Shown in pieces: positions 1 through 5,719 of a stretch of 6,556 nt of DNA (positions are counted from its first letter, which is position 1; the number at the start of each line of letters is the position of its first letter). Below the pieces are notes generated by a model. It saw nothing but the letters and a program-made list of their open reading frames with translations. It was not told where the DNA came from and made no database searches. A program made the translations under genes and the position numbers. Where the stretch lies: positions 1 through 6,556 of the forward strand of contig JBEVNX010000111.1 in the NCBI GenBank assembly GCA_040507895.1, in the 5' to 3' direction. This DNA comes from JBEVNX01 sp040507895. Its GTDB lineage: Bacteria; Desulfobacterota; Binatia; JACPRU01.

Positions 1-520
1 GGTCGACGCCTGGCCGCAGCGCCCCGAACCGCTCGCGATTCGTCGCGATGCCGCCGACCGAGATGCCGCCGAAGTTGACTCCGTGATAGCCGCGCTCGCG
101 ACCGATCAAGCGCGTGCGCTGCGCCTGCCCGCGCACGCTCTGGTAGGCGACCGCGATCTTGAGGGCGGTATCGACCGCCTCGGATCCCGAGTTCGTGAAG
201 AACACCCGGTCGAGGCCGGCCGGCGCGAACTTCGCGAGCCACTCCGCCGCCTCGAACACCTTGGGGTGCCCCATCTGGAACGTGGGCGCGAAGTCGAGCT
301 CGGCGACTTGCTTCTGGACGGCCGAGACGATGCGGGGGTGGCAATGTCCCGCCGGTACGCACCACAGGCCGGCGATTCCGTCGAGAATTCGCCGGCCGTC
401 GGCGCTCCGGTAGTACATGCCCTCCGCCGACACCAAGAGCCGGGGCGCCGCCTTGAAGGCGCGATTGCACGTGAACGGAATCCAGAAAGCGTCGAGGTTC
501 GGTCCCAAGGGCTCTGACAT
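1..520 (-). CDS. Omega-amino acid:pyruvate aminotransferase, class III PLP-dependent (partial; C-terminus beyond left edge)
   Basis: Class III (fold type I) PLP aminotransferases of this subgroup move the amino group of beta-alanine or other omega-amino acids to pyruvate in the cytoplasm. I translated bases 520 to 2 on the minus strand: 173 N-terminal residues without a stop, out of roughly 440-450 usual for the family. Family landmarks are LDAFWIPFT (residues 9-17), AAPRLLVSAEGMYY (24-37), DGRRILDG (41-48), GLWC (51-54), ELDFAPTFQMGHP (74-86), the PLP-phosphate loop TNSGSEA (109-115), RLIGRERGYHG (137-147, with the cofactor-stacking aromatic Y145) and FGGISVGG (150-157). The catalytic PLP lysine lies outside the window. 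The ATG at 520-518 is supported by GGGGGAG four bases upstream. Residues 55-61 read VPAGHCH where I remember VNAGH plus a different tail, a minor variation. The gene is divergent from the DUF3556 gene. The family is secure; the exact amino donor is not. Confidence 0.92.
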   Translation of the reverse strand, partial: MSEPLGPNLDAFWIPFTCNRAFKAAPRLLVSAEGMYYRSADGRRILDGIAGLWCVPAGHCHPRIVSAVQKQVAELDFAPTFQMGHPKVFEAAEWLAKFAPAGLDRVFFTNSGSEAVDTALKIAVAYQSVRGQAQRTRLIGRERGYHGVNFGGISVGGIATNRERFGALRPGVD

Positions 521-524
521 GTCA

Positions 525-531
525 CTCCCCC
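525..531 (-). promoter_or_regulatory. Ribosome binding site of the aminotransferase
   Basis: On the minus strand GGGGGAG lies 4 bases before the ATG at 520-518. It sets the start of the aminotransferase, whose family similarity begins within the first ten residues. Confidence 0.6.
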
Positions 532-636
532 TACCCTGACAGTGTTCCTCTGGCCGTAAGTATCAAAACTTTGGCCGCTTTGACCATTCTCATCTCCCCG
601 CGGCCCGGTCGTATACACCGTGCGGACACTATAGAT

Positions 637-644
637 GGAGGAGG
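637..644 (+). promoter_or_regulatory. Ribosome binding site of the DUF3556 gene
   Basis: GGAGGAGG ends 6 bases before the ATG at 651, a near-ideal Shine-Dalgarno sequence and spacing. It fixes the start of the membrane protein gene. Confidence 0.8.
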
Positions 645-650
645 ACACCG

Positions 651-2306
651 ATGAGCGCTGAAGCCACCCCCACGCCGTTCGATCCTGCCGAGTGGACGAA
701 GAAAAATTTCACCGAGCGCGTTCGCATCGGCACCAACTTCTACGTGCTCAAGGGCATCGGCTACCCGTTTCCTGCTTACCTCTTCCACGCCGTGAGAGTC
801 GCCATCTTCGTCGCCGGCTGGATCTTCTTCTGCAGCTTCACGCCGGGGCTCGGCACGCTCTCCGGCTTCACGACGTGGATCTTCGAGCCGACCGCGTTTC
901 AAAAGGCGTTCCTCTGGGCGAGCCTCTTCGAGGCCGGCGGTTTCGGCTGCATGAGTGGGCCGCTCGGCTTGAAGATCTGGCCGCCGTTCACCGCGGGACT
1001 ACATTTCATTCGACCCGGCACTACGAAGCTGCCGCCGTTCCCCGACCTGCCGCTGTTCGGCGGCACGACCCGGTCTTGGCTCGACGTCTCGCTCTACGCG
1101 GCGTTTCTGCTCTCGCTGCTCCGCGCACTCGTGCAACCCGAGGTCACGGCGGCCCATCTGATCCCGATCGTCGTGTTGTTGCCGCTCTGCGGTCTCACCG
1201 ACAAGACCGTCATTCTTTGCGCGCGAGTCGAGCACCACTTCGCGATGATCGTGTGCTTTCTCTTTGCGGGGAATTGGATCGCCGCATGCAAGTGGGTGCA
1301 GCTCGCGATCTGGTTCTGGGCGGGTGTCTCGAAGCTCACCGTCGCGTTCGGCTACGTCGTGCCGATCATGACCGCGAACAATCCGATGATGAAGAGCGAG
1401 CGCTTCCGCCGCAACCTCTTCGTCTCGTACCCCGACGACCTTCATCCATCGGCGCTCGCCAGGATGATGGCCCACATGGGCGCATTCCTGGAGTTCGGCA
1501 CACCGCTCACGCTGGCATTCGTCACCGGGCCGGGTTGGCTCCAGCTGCTCGGCCTCGCGCTGGCTCTCGGCCTGCACGGCTTCATCATCAGCAACATGCC
1601 GATCGCCGCCGTATTCGAGTGGAACCTTCTCAGCCTCTACGCCGCCTTCTTCCTTTGGTACGGGCATCCGGAGGTCAGCCTTTTCGCGGTCGGCTCCGGG
1701 CTGCTCACCATCTATCTTCTCGTTGGGTGTCTTCTTCTGCCGCTGATCGGCAATCTCTTCCCGTCGAAAGTCTCCTTCCTCGTTTCCATGCGTTACTACG
1801 CCGGGAACTGGGCATGGAACGCCTGGTTGTTCCACAACGGCAGCCACGAGAAGCTCTACAAGCTGAAGCGCGCCGCGCCGTTGCTCTACGAGCAGCAGCG
1901 GCGCTTTCTCCCTCCGGAGCAGGCGGTACAAGCGGACTCGGGGTTCTTGGCGTTCCGCACCCTCCACTTGCAAGGCCGGGTGCTCGGCATGCTGCTCCCG
2001 CAGGCGACTGACGGCAATCCGTTCCAGGAATACCTATATGCCGACGGCGAGACGGTCGCCGGCTCGGTCCTCGGCTGGAACTTCGGCGAGGGACACTTTG
2101 CGGACGAGCGATTGGTTGCGGCGGTGCAGCGCCAATGCGATTTCGACGAGGGCGAGTTGCGCGTCATTTGCGTCGAGGCGCAGCCGATCCTCGGGTCGAC
2201 GCTGCACTGGCGGATCGTCGATGCGCGTCGCGGGCAGATGGCTGAAGGCCACGTCGAGCTCGAGGAGTTGATGAGGCGCAAGCCCTGGGACTACGGCGAG
2301 GTCTGA
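651..2306 (+). CDS. DUF3556-family polytopic membrane protein with HTTM-like core and soluble C-terminal domain
   Basis: This 551-residue protein of unproven function matches my memory of the DUF3556 family, best known from mycobacteria and other actinobacteria and about 550-590 residues long. After a hydrophilic N-terminus there are hydrophobic segments at about 45-65, 84-100, 145-162, 168-190, 196-212, 214-226, 275-292, 296-315, 322-338 and 345-369, so the first two-thirds lies in the inner membrane. Recognisable family blocks are FIRPGTTKLPPFP (119-131), DKTVILCARVEHHF (184-197), AGVSKL (224-229), MTANNPMM (240-247) and RYYAGNWAWNAW (381-392). From about 425 the protein is soluble, with GWNFGEGHFADERL (475-488) and a WDYGEV tail. 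The AGxxKL helix, an upstream His pair (H195/H196) and a later Glu/His-containing helix pair resemble HTTM/gamma-carboxylase proteins; this relation is inference. There is no signal peptide. It starts the two-gene unit with the flavoenzyme, which begins 5 bp after its stop. Family call fairly sure, function unknown. Confidence 0.85.
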   Translation: MSAEATPTPFDPAEWTKKNFTERVRIGTNFYVLKGIGYPFPAYLFHAVRVAIFVAGWIFFCSFTPGLGTLSGFTTWIFEPTAFQKAFLWASLFEAGGFGCMSGPLGLKIWPPFTAGLHFIRPGTTKLPPFPDLPLFGGTTRSWLDVSLYAAFLLSLLRALVQPEVTAAHLIPIVVLLPLCGLTDKTVILCARVEHHFAMIVCFLFAGNWIAACKWVQLAIWFWAGVSKLTVAFGYVVPIMTANNPMMKSERFRRNLFVSYPDDLHPSALARMMAHMGAFLEFGTPLTLAFVTGPGWLQLLGLALALGLHGFIISNMPIAAVFEWNLLSLYAAFFLWYGHPEVSLFAVGSGLLTIYLLVGCLLLPLIGNLFPSKVSFLVSMRYYAGNWAWNAWLFHNGSHEKLYKLKRAAPLLYEQQRRFLPPEQAVQADSGFLAFRTLHLQGRVLGMLLPQATDGNPFQEYLYADGETVAGSVLGWNFGEGHFADERLVAAVQRQCDFDEGELRVICVEAQPILGSTLHWRIVDARRGQMAEGHVELEELMRRKPWDYGEV

Positions 2307-2311
2307 GCCTC

Positions 2312-3766
2312 GTGGAGGACGCCGTCGTCGTCGGCTCGGGCCCAAACGGATTCGCGGCCGCCATCGAGCTTGCCCGCGCGGGCGCCTCGGTACGGATCCT
2401 CGAGGCGCGAGAGGAGGTCGGCGGCGGCATGCGGACCGCCGAGCTGACCCTTCCCGGCTTCGCCCACGACGTCTGCTCGGGCTGTCACCCGATGGCGATT
2501 CTGTCGCCGTGGTTCCGGACTTTGCCGCTCGACCGGTACGGCCTGCGATGGATTCAACCGCCGGCTTCCGTCGCACACCCGCTCGATGGCCAGCCGGCGG
2601 TGCTGCTGCGGCGATCTCTCCGGGAGACCGCGGAAGGGCTCGGCGAAGATGCGCAGGCCTACGAGGGGCTCTTCGCGCCGTTCTTGCGCGAGCCGCACGG
2701 GCTCCTCGCGGACCTTCTCGCTCCGCTTCGCATTCCGAAGCATCCGATCCTGATGGCTCGCTTCGGACTGCCGGGCCTGCTGCCTGCGACGCGGGCACTT
2801 CGCTGGCGCTTTCGCGGAGAGAGAGCGCGCGCGGTTCTGGCCGGCTGCGCCGCGCACTCGATCCTCCCTCTCGAGAGACCGCTCACCGCGGCGGTCGCGA
2901 TGATTTTCGCGCTCACCGCGCACCTCGAGGATTGGCCGGTCGCCGCGGGCGGCTCGCGAGCCATCGGAGAGGCGCTCGCCTCCTATTTCCGCGAGATCGG
3001 CGGGCGCATCGAAACGGGGCGGGAGGTGCGCTCTCTAGCGGATCTCCCCCCCTCGCGCGTCGTGCTTTTCGACACCAGCCCGGCGCAGCTCGCCGACATC
3101 GCCGGCCCGATCCTGCCCACGGGCTACGTGAGCCGCATCCGCCGCTACCGCTACGGCCCGGGCGTCTTCAAGCTCGACTGGGCCCTCGACGGCCCGATCC
3201 CGTGGCGCGACCCGCGCGTGCTCGAGGCCTCGACCGTGCATCTCGGTGGCACGCTCGAGGAGATCGCGGCCTCCGAAGCCTCGGTGTGGCGCGGCGAGCA
3301 CCCCGAGCAGCCGTTCGTGCTCGTCGTCCAGCAGAGCCAGTTCGACGCGGCGCGCGCTCCCGCCGGCAAGCATACCGGCTACGCGTATTGTCACGTGCCG
3401 GCTGGATCGATGCTCGATCGCACCGCGGCCGTCGAAGGCCAGATCGAGCGCTTCGCGCCCGGCTTCAGCGACCGCGTTCTCGCGCGCCACGTGATGCGCA
3501 CCACGGACCTCCAGGAAGAGAATCCCAACTACGTCGGCGGCGCGATCACCGGCGGGGTCGCGGATCTCATGCAGTTCTTCGCGCGCCCGGTAGCGCGGCT
3601 CGATCCCTACTCCACGCCGAATCCGCGGGTGTTCCTGTGCTCCGCGTCGACGCCGCCGGGAGGCGGAGTGCACGGAATGTGCGGCTACTTCGCCGCGCAA
3701 AGCGCGCTGCGAAGCCTCGGGCGGCTTCGCGGGGCTCTCGCCCCTCTCGAGGCCCCGCGCTCCTGA
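2312..3766 (+). CDS. FAD-dependent oxidoreductase, phytoene desaturase/PYROXD2-like (COG1233 type)
   Basis: This 484-residue flavoenzyme belongs to the CrtI/amine-oxidase superfamily, whose members oxidise, desaturate or saturate isoprenoid and other lipophilic substrates. The N-terminus is a dinucleotide-binding fold: VVVGSGPNG (5-13, the GxGxxG loop), an acidic E31 closing the second strand, and EVGGGMRTAE (35-44). Further family blocks are CSGCHPMAILSPWFR (55-69), EDWPVAAGGS (206-215), RYRYGPGVFKLDWALDG (278-294), TVHLGGT (308-314) and, near the end, the second FAD-contact motif CSASTPPGGGVHGMCG (443-458). The start is GTG at 2312, directly before the Rossmann strand. No other start would keep that strand, and GAGG at 2298-2301 inside the preceding gene can act as a ribosome site. 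Only 5 bp separate it from the DUF3556 stop, so translation is probably coupled. It is not a confirmed phytoene desaturase: no carotenoid genes are in the window. The substrate is unknown. Confidence 0.9.
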   Translation: MEDAVVVGSGPNGFAAAIELARAGASVRILEAREEVGGGMRTAELTLPGFAHDVCSGCHPMAILSPWFRTLPLDRYGLRWIQPPASVAHPLDGQPAVLLRRSLRETAEGLGEDAQAYEGLFAPFLREPHGLLADLLAPLRIPKHPILMARFGLPGLLPATRALRWRFRGERARAVLAGCAAHSILPLERPLTAAVAMIFALTAHLEDWPVAAGGSRAIGEALASYFREIGGRIETGREVRSLADLPPSRVVLFDTSPAQLADIAGPILPTGYVSRIRRYRYGPGVFKLDWALDGPIPWRDPRVLEASTVHLGGTLEEIAASEASVWRGEHPEQPFVLVVQQSQFDAARAPAGKHTGYAYCHVPAGSMLDRTAAVEGQIERFAPGFSDRVLARHVMRTTDLQEENPNYVGGAITGGVADLMQFFARPVARLDPYSTPNPRVFLCSASTPPGGGVHGMCGYFAAQSALRSLGRLRGALAPLEAPRS

Positions 3767-3770
3767 TTTT
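3709..3770. terminator. Tandem GC-rich hairpins at the convergent gene ends
   Basis: Hairpin one (3709-3730) is GCGAAGCC, a 6-base loop, then GGCTTCGC: a perfect 8-bp stem. Hairpin two (3728-3759) is CGCGGGGC, a bulged T, CTCG, a 7-base loop, CGAG, then GCCCCGCG: 12 bp with one bulge. They share three bases, so they may be alternatives. A TTTT run (3767-3770) follows eight bases after the second stem in the plus direction, which is late for a classic intrinsic terminator. The minus direction has no T-tract. The structure lies inside the last codons of the flavoenzyme gene and may shield both converging transcripts. Confidence 0.4.
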
Positions 3771-3772
3771 CT

Positions 3773-4384
3773 CTACTTCGCCAGCCCCTCTTCCTTGAGG
3801 GCCGCGCGCACGCCCGGCCGACCGCCGACACGCTCGGCGTACGCCTTCAGGTTCGGCCACTGCGCGACGTCGATCTTCAGGAAGTTCGACCACAGCGTCA
3901 TGACGAAGAGGTACGCGTCGGCGACCGTGAACTGCCCGCCGAGCAGGAACGGTCCGCCCTTCGCCAGATGAGCGTCGACGTGCGCGAACCGTTTGGCGAT
4001 CAGGTCCTTGGCGACGGGCTTGTAGTCCTCGGGGGTGGCGGGATTGAACAGCGGGCCGAAGCTCTTGTGCAGCTCGGTCGAGACGAAGTTCAGCCACTCC
4101 TGCAGCCGATAGCGCTCGAACGTTCCGGCTCGCGGAGCGAGCCCTGACTCCGGCTTCTGGTCCGCCAAGTACTGCACGATCGCCGGCCCCTCCGTCAGCA
4201 TCTTACCGTCGTCGAGCACGAGCGCCGGTACCTGGCCTTTCGGGTTGATCGCCGCATAGTCGGCGCCACTCTTGGTCTTCTTGGTCTTGAGATCGACTTG
4301 CTCGAATTCGGAGGCGATTCCCGCCTCGCGAAGCACGATGTGTGGAGAGAGCGAGCAAGCTCCCGGAGCGAAATACAGCTTCAT
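3773..4384 (-). CDS. gstA: Beta-class glutathione S-transferase, GstA-like
   Basis: This cytosolic enzyme conjugates glutathione to electrophilic compounds and may show thiol-peroxidase activity. The 203-residue protein has the length and near-complete motif set of E. coli GstA. The thioredoxin-like N-domain contains MKLYFAPGACSLSPHI (1-16) with the beta-class cysteine C10, NPKGQVPAL (47-55) with the cis-proline P53 that contacts glutathione, and the EG pair (65-66). The helical C-domain contains EWLNF (96-100), TELHK (103-107) with the conserved H106, PEDYKP (118-123) and FTVADAYLF (152-160), the folding motif with its N-cap. The ATG at 4384-4382 is preceded by AAGGAGG six bases upstream. 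A longer form from a TTG at 4447 adds 22 residues outside the fold and is rejected. It lies downstream of the MFS gene on the same strand but has its own promoter-like sequence. Its stop is 6 bp from that of the convergent flavoenzyme. Confidence 0.97.
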   Translation of the reverse strand: MKLYFAPGACSLSPHIVLREAGIASEFEQVDLKTKKTKSGADYAAINPKGQVPALVLDDGKMLTEGPAIVQYLADQKPESGLAPRAGTFERYRLQEWLNFVSTELHKSFGPLFNPATPEDYKPVAKDLIAKRFAHVDAHLAKGGPFLLGGQFTVADAYLFVMTLWSNFLKIDVAQWPNLKAYAERVGGRPGVRAALKEEGLAK

Positions 4385-4390
4385 GACGAG

Positions 4391-4397
4391 CCTCCTT
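4391..4397 (-). promoter_or_regulatory. Ribosome binding site deciding the GST start
   Basis: AAGGAGG on the minus strand lies 6 bases before the ATG at 4384-4382. It selects the 203-residue form, which begins exactly at the family's MKLYF N-terminus, over an upstream TTG at 4447-4445. Confidence 0.85.
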
Positions 4398-4419
4398 CCG
4401 ACCCAATGTTCTCCGCTCG

Positions 4420-4447
4420 ATGATACAGGTCCCTGCTCGTTAGCCAA
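4420..4447 (-). promoter_or_regulatory. Candidate sigma-70-type promoter of the GST gene
   Basis: On the minus strand TTGGCT (4447-4442), a 16-bp spacer and TATCAT (4425-4420) lie in the 116-bp gap between the MFS stop and the GST start. This leaves a leader of roughly 30 bases. Four of six bases match the consensus -35 (TTGACA) and five of six match the -10 (TATAAT). It would let the GST be expressed apart from the two genes upstream. No start-site data support it. Confidence 0.4.
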
Positions 4448-4468
4448 CCTGAGAATCTGAACTCACGC

Positions 4469-4483
4469 CCGAGAGAAGCTCGG
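4469..4483 (-). other. Short stem-loop after the MFS gene
   Basis: CCGAG, a 5-base loop and CTCGG form a 5-bp stem 18 bases after the MFS stop in the direction of transcription. No clear T-tract follows, so it is at best a weak attenuator or an RNA-end stabiliser. Confidence 0.2.
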
Positions 4484-4500
4484 AAGGGTCGAGCGGCGCA

Positions 4501-5703
4501 TCACGGCTCCCCCGGCGGTCGCACACCGCGGAAGCGCACCAGGAGCAGGACGTCGTACACGATCTTCAGAGCTCCGGCGATCACAAGCGGCCAGCCGAAG
4601 CTCGAGCGCTCGAGCATCGCACCGGCGAGAAGCGGCGCGAGCGCGGTTGCGAAGCTTCGCGGTATGTTGGTGATGCTTGCCGCCGCGGCACGCTCCTCGG
4701 GAGGCACGATCGCCATGACGTACGACTGGCGCGCCGGCACGTCCATCGACGATAGCGCCATGCGCAGCAGCAGGAACGCGACGGCGAGCGGCGCGTTGGG
4801 AGCGAGACCGGCGATCATCAGGAAGACGTTGGCGGGCAGGTGCGTATAGACCATGGTGCGAACGCGCCCGATACGCTCAGCGATCTGTGCTGAAACGAGC
4901 TGCGAAAAGGCAGCCAGCAGACCGGCGACGAAGAAGATCGCACCGGTCGTGGCGATCGGCAGATGGAAGCGCCGATCGAGCCAAAGCACCAGCAGAGACT
5001 GTACGACCAGGCCGCCGCCGAAGGAGTCGAGGCTGAACAGCGCCGTCAGCTCGAGCACCACTGCGCGCGAGCGCGCCAGCGGCGACGACGGAGCTCCGTA
5101 GTGCTCGACCGTCGGGGACAGGCCGCGGTATATCGTCGCGATCATCACCGCCACGAGCACGTAGACGACGAATCCGACCCTCTCGGCGTCGTGAACGTCC
5201 ACATGGAGGGCTCGAGCCGCCGCTTCGGGAAGCCCGCTCGCCAGCGCGCCGAGCGCTCCCATCAACGTGCCGGAGAGGTTGTATCGAGCGAACGTGCGGG
5301 TCAGGCGAGAGGCTCTTTCACTTTGGGCGAGCGCTGCCTGCTCGACCGGCAGGAACACGCTGACGTCACCGGCGGAGGGGTTCAACGTACCCGCAACGGC
5401 CACGGCGAGCAGCGGCCAGAACGTCGTCAGTCCGGCGAAGCCGATTCCCGTCGCCGCCATGAGGGCCGAAGCGGCGAGCAGCATGCGCTTGCGCCTCGAA
5501 CGGTGACCGAGCAGGCCGACCGCGAGCGTCAGCAGCGACGACCCGAGGAGCGTTCCGGTGATGATCGCGCCGACCCGTAGCGGCGAGAAGCCGAGGTCGG
5601 TCAGATAGCCGGCCAGCAGCACGCTCACTGCGCCGTCGGCAAACCCTCGCAGACCGCGGGCGGCGATCAGCCGGCGCGTGTCGTCTGCCGTCGCGGTCGA
5701 CAC
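4501..5703 (-). CDS. Major facilitator superfamily (MFS) transporter
   Basis: This inner-membrane secondary transporter probably exports a small organic molecule; the substrate is unknown. From the GTG at 5703 it is 400 residues long, normal for a 12-helix MFS protein. The N-terminal block RGLRGFADGAVSVLLAGYL (16-34) forms helix 1. The loop between helices 2 and 3 carries the MFS A-motif as GLLGHRSRRKRM (63-74). NPSAGDVSVFLPVEQAAL (108-125) is a signature of this permease subgroup. The second half repeats the A-motif as AERIGRVRTM (275-284). The C-terminal part holds MDVPARQSYVMAIVPPEERA (320-339) and a last helix near 374-389. The frame stays open upstream to 5985, but that part is arginine-rich, overlaps the preceding gene and does not look like MFS protein. 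The GTG has no good Shine-Dalgarno sequence; it lies 16 bp after the upstream stop, so reinitiation is likely. Confidence 0.92.
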   Translation of the reverse strand: MSTATADDTRRLIAARGLRGFADGAVSVLLAGYLTDLGFSPLRVGAIITGTLLGSSLLTLAVGLLGHRSRRKRMLLAASALMAATGIGFAGLTTFWPLLAVAVAGTLNPSAGDVSVFLPVEQAALAQSERASRLTRTFARYNLSGTLMGALGALASGLPEAAARALHVDVHDAERVGFVVYVLVAVMIATIYRGLSPTVEHYGAPSSPLARSRAVVLELTALFSLDSFGGGLVVQSLLVLWLDRRFHLPIATTGAIFFVAGLLAAFSQLVSAQIAERIGRVRTMVYTHLPANVFLMIAGLAPNAPLAVAFLLLRMALSSMDVPARQSYVMAIVPPEERAAAASITNIPRSFATALAPLLAGAMLERSSFGWPLVIAGALKIVYDVLLLVRFRGVRPPGEP

Positions 5704-5719
5704 CGGACGGTCGGCCCGC

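Larger units (their letters stand above)
521..650. promoter_or_regulatory. Divergent intergenic region with candidate operator
   Basis: This 130-bp gap separates the aminotransferase (leftward) from the DUF3556 gene (rightward), so it should hold both promoters. It is locally A/T-richer than its surroundings at 557-572. It contains an interrupted inverted repeat, GGCC-N2-AAGT-N6-ACTT-N1-GGCC at 552-576, and a smaller one, CGGT-N7-ACCG at 606-620, enclosing GTATAC. TATACA (612-617) could be a plus-strand -10 box, but no good -35 sits at the right distance; TTGACC at 580-585 is 26 bp away. TATAGA at 630-635 is too close to the Shine-Dalgarno sequence to serve well. I therefore assign no precise promoter. 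Confidence 0.4.

Noticed and set aside
106..648. A 180-codon minus-strand ORF starting near the DUF3556 ribosome site
   Set aside because: It overlaps the aminotransferase in a different frame, is serine- and arginine-rich, and lacks any motif. The aminotransferase frame is clearly the real one.
999..1973. A 324-codon minus-strand ORF opposite the DUF3556 gene
   Set aside because: Its translation is charged and repetitive (R, E, H rich) with no domain, typical of an antisense shadow in high-GC DNA. The plus frame has clear membrane helices and family motifs.
692..2011. A 439-codon plus-strand ORF inside the DUF3556 gene in another frame
   Set aside because: It is arginine- and histidine-rich with no hydrophobic segments or family motifs, so it is a frame shadow.
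2312..3766. Calling the flavoenzyme a phytoene desaturase of a carotenoid cluster
   Set aside because: There is no phytoene synthase, lycopene cyclase or geranylgeranyl synthase in the window, and the conserved blocks fit the broader COG1233/PYROXD2-like group better than CrtI itself.
2509..3798. A 429-codon plus-strand ORF overlapping the flavoenzyme in another frame
   Set aside because: The product is dominated by R, A, P and G with no motif. The overlapping frame encodes a complete, recognisable FAD oxidoreductase.
4385..4447. A longer GST beginning with TTG at 4447
   Set aside because: The extra 22 residues lie outside the GST fold, and the strong AAGGAGG site belongs to the ATG at 4384. 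The TTG overlaps the proposed -35 box.
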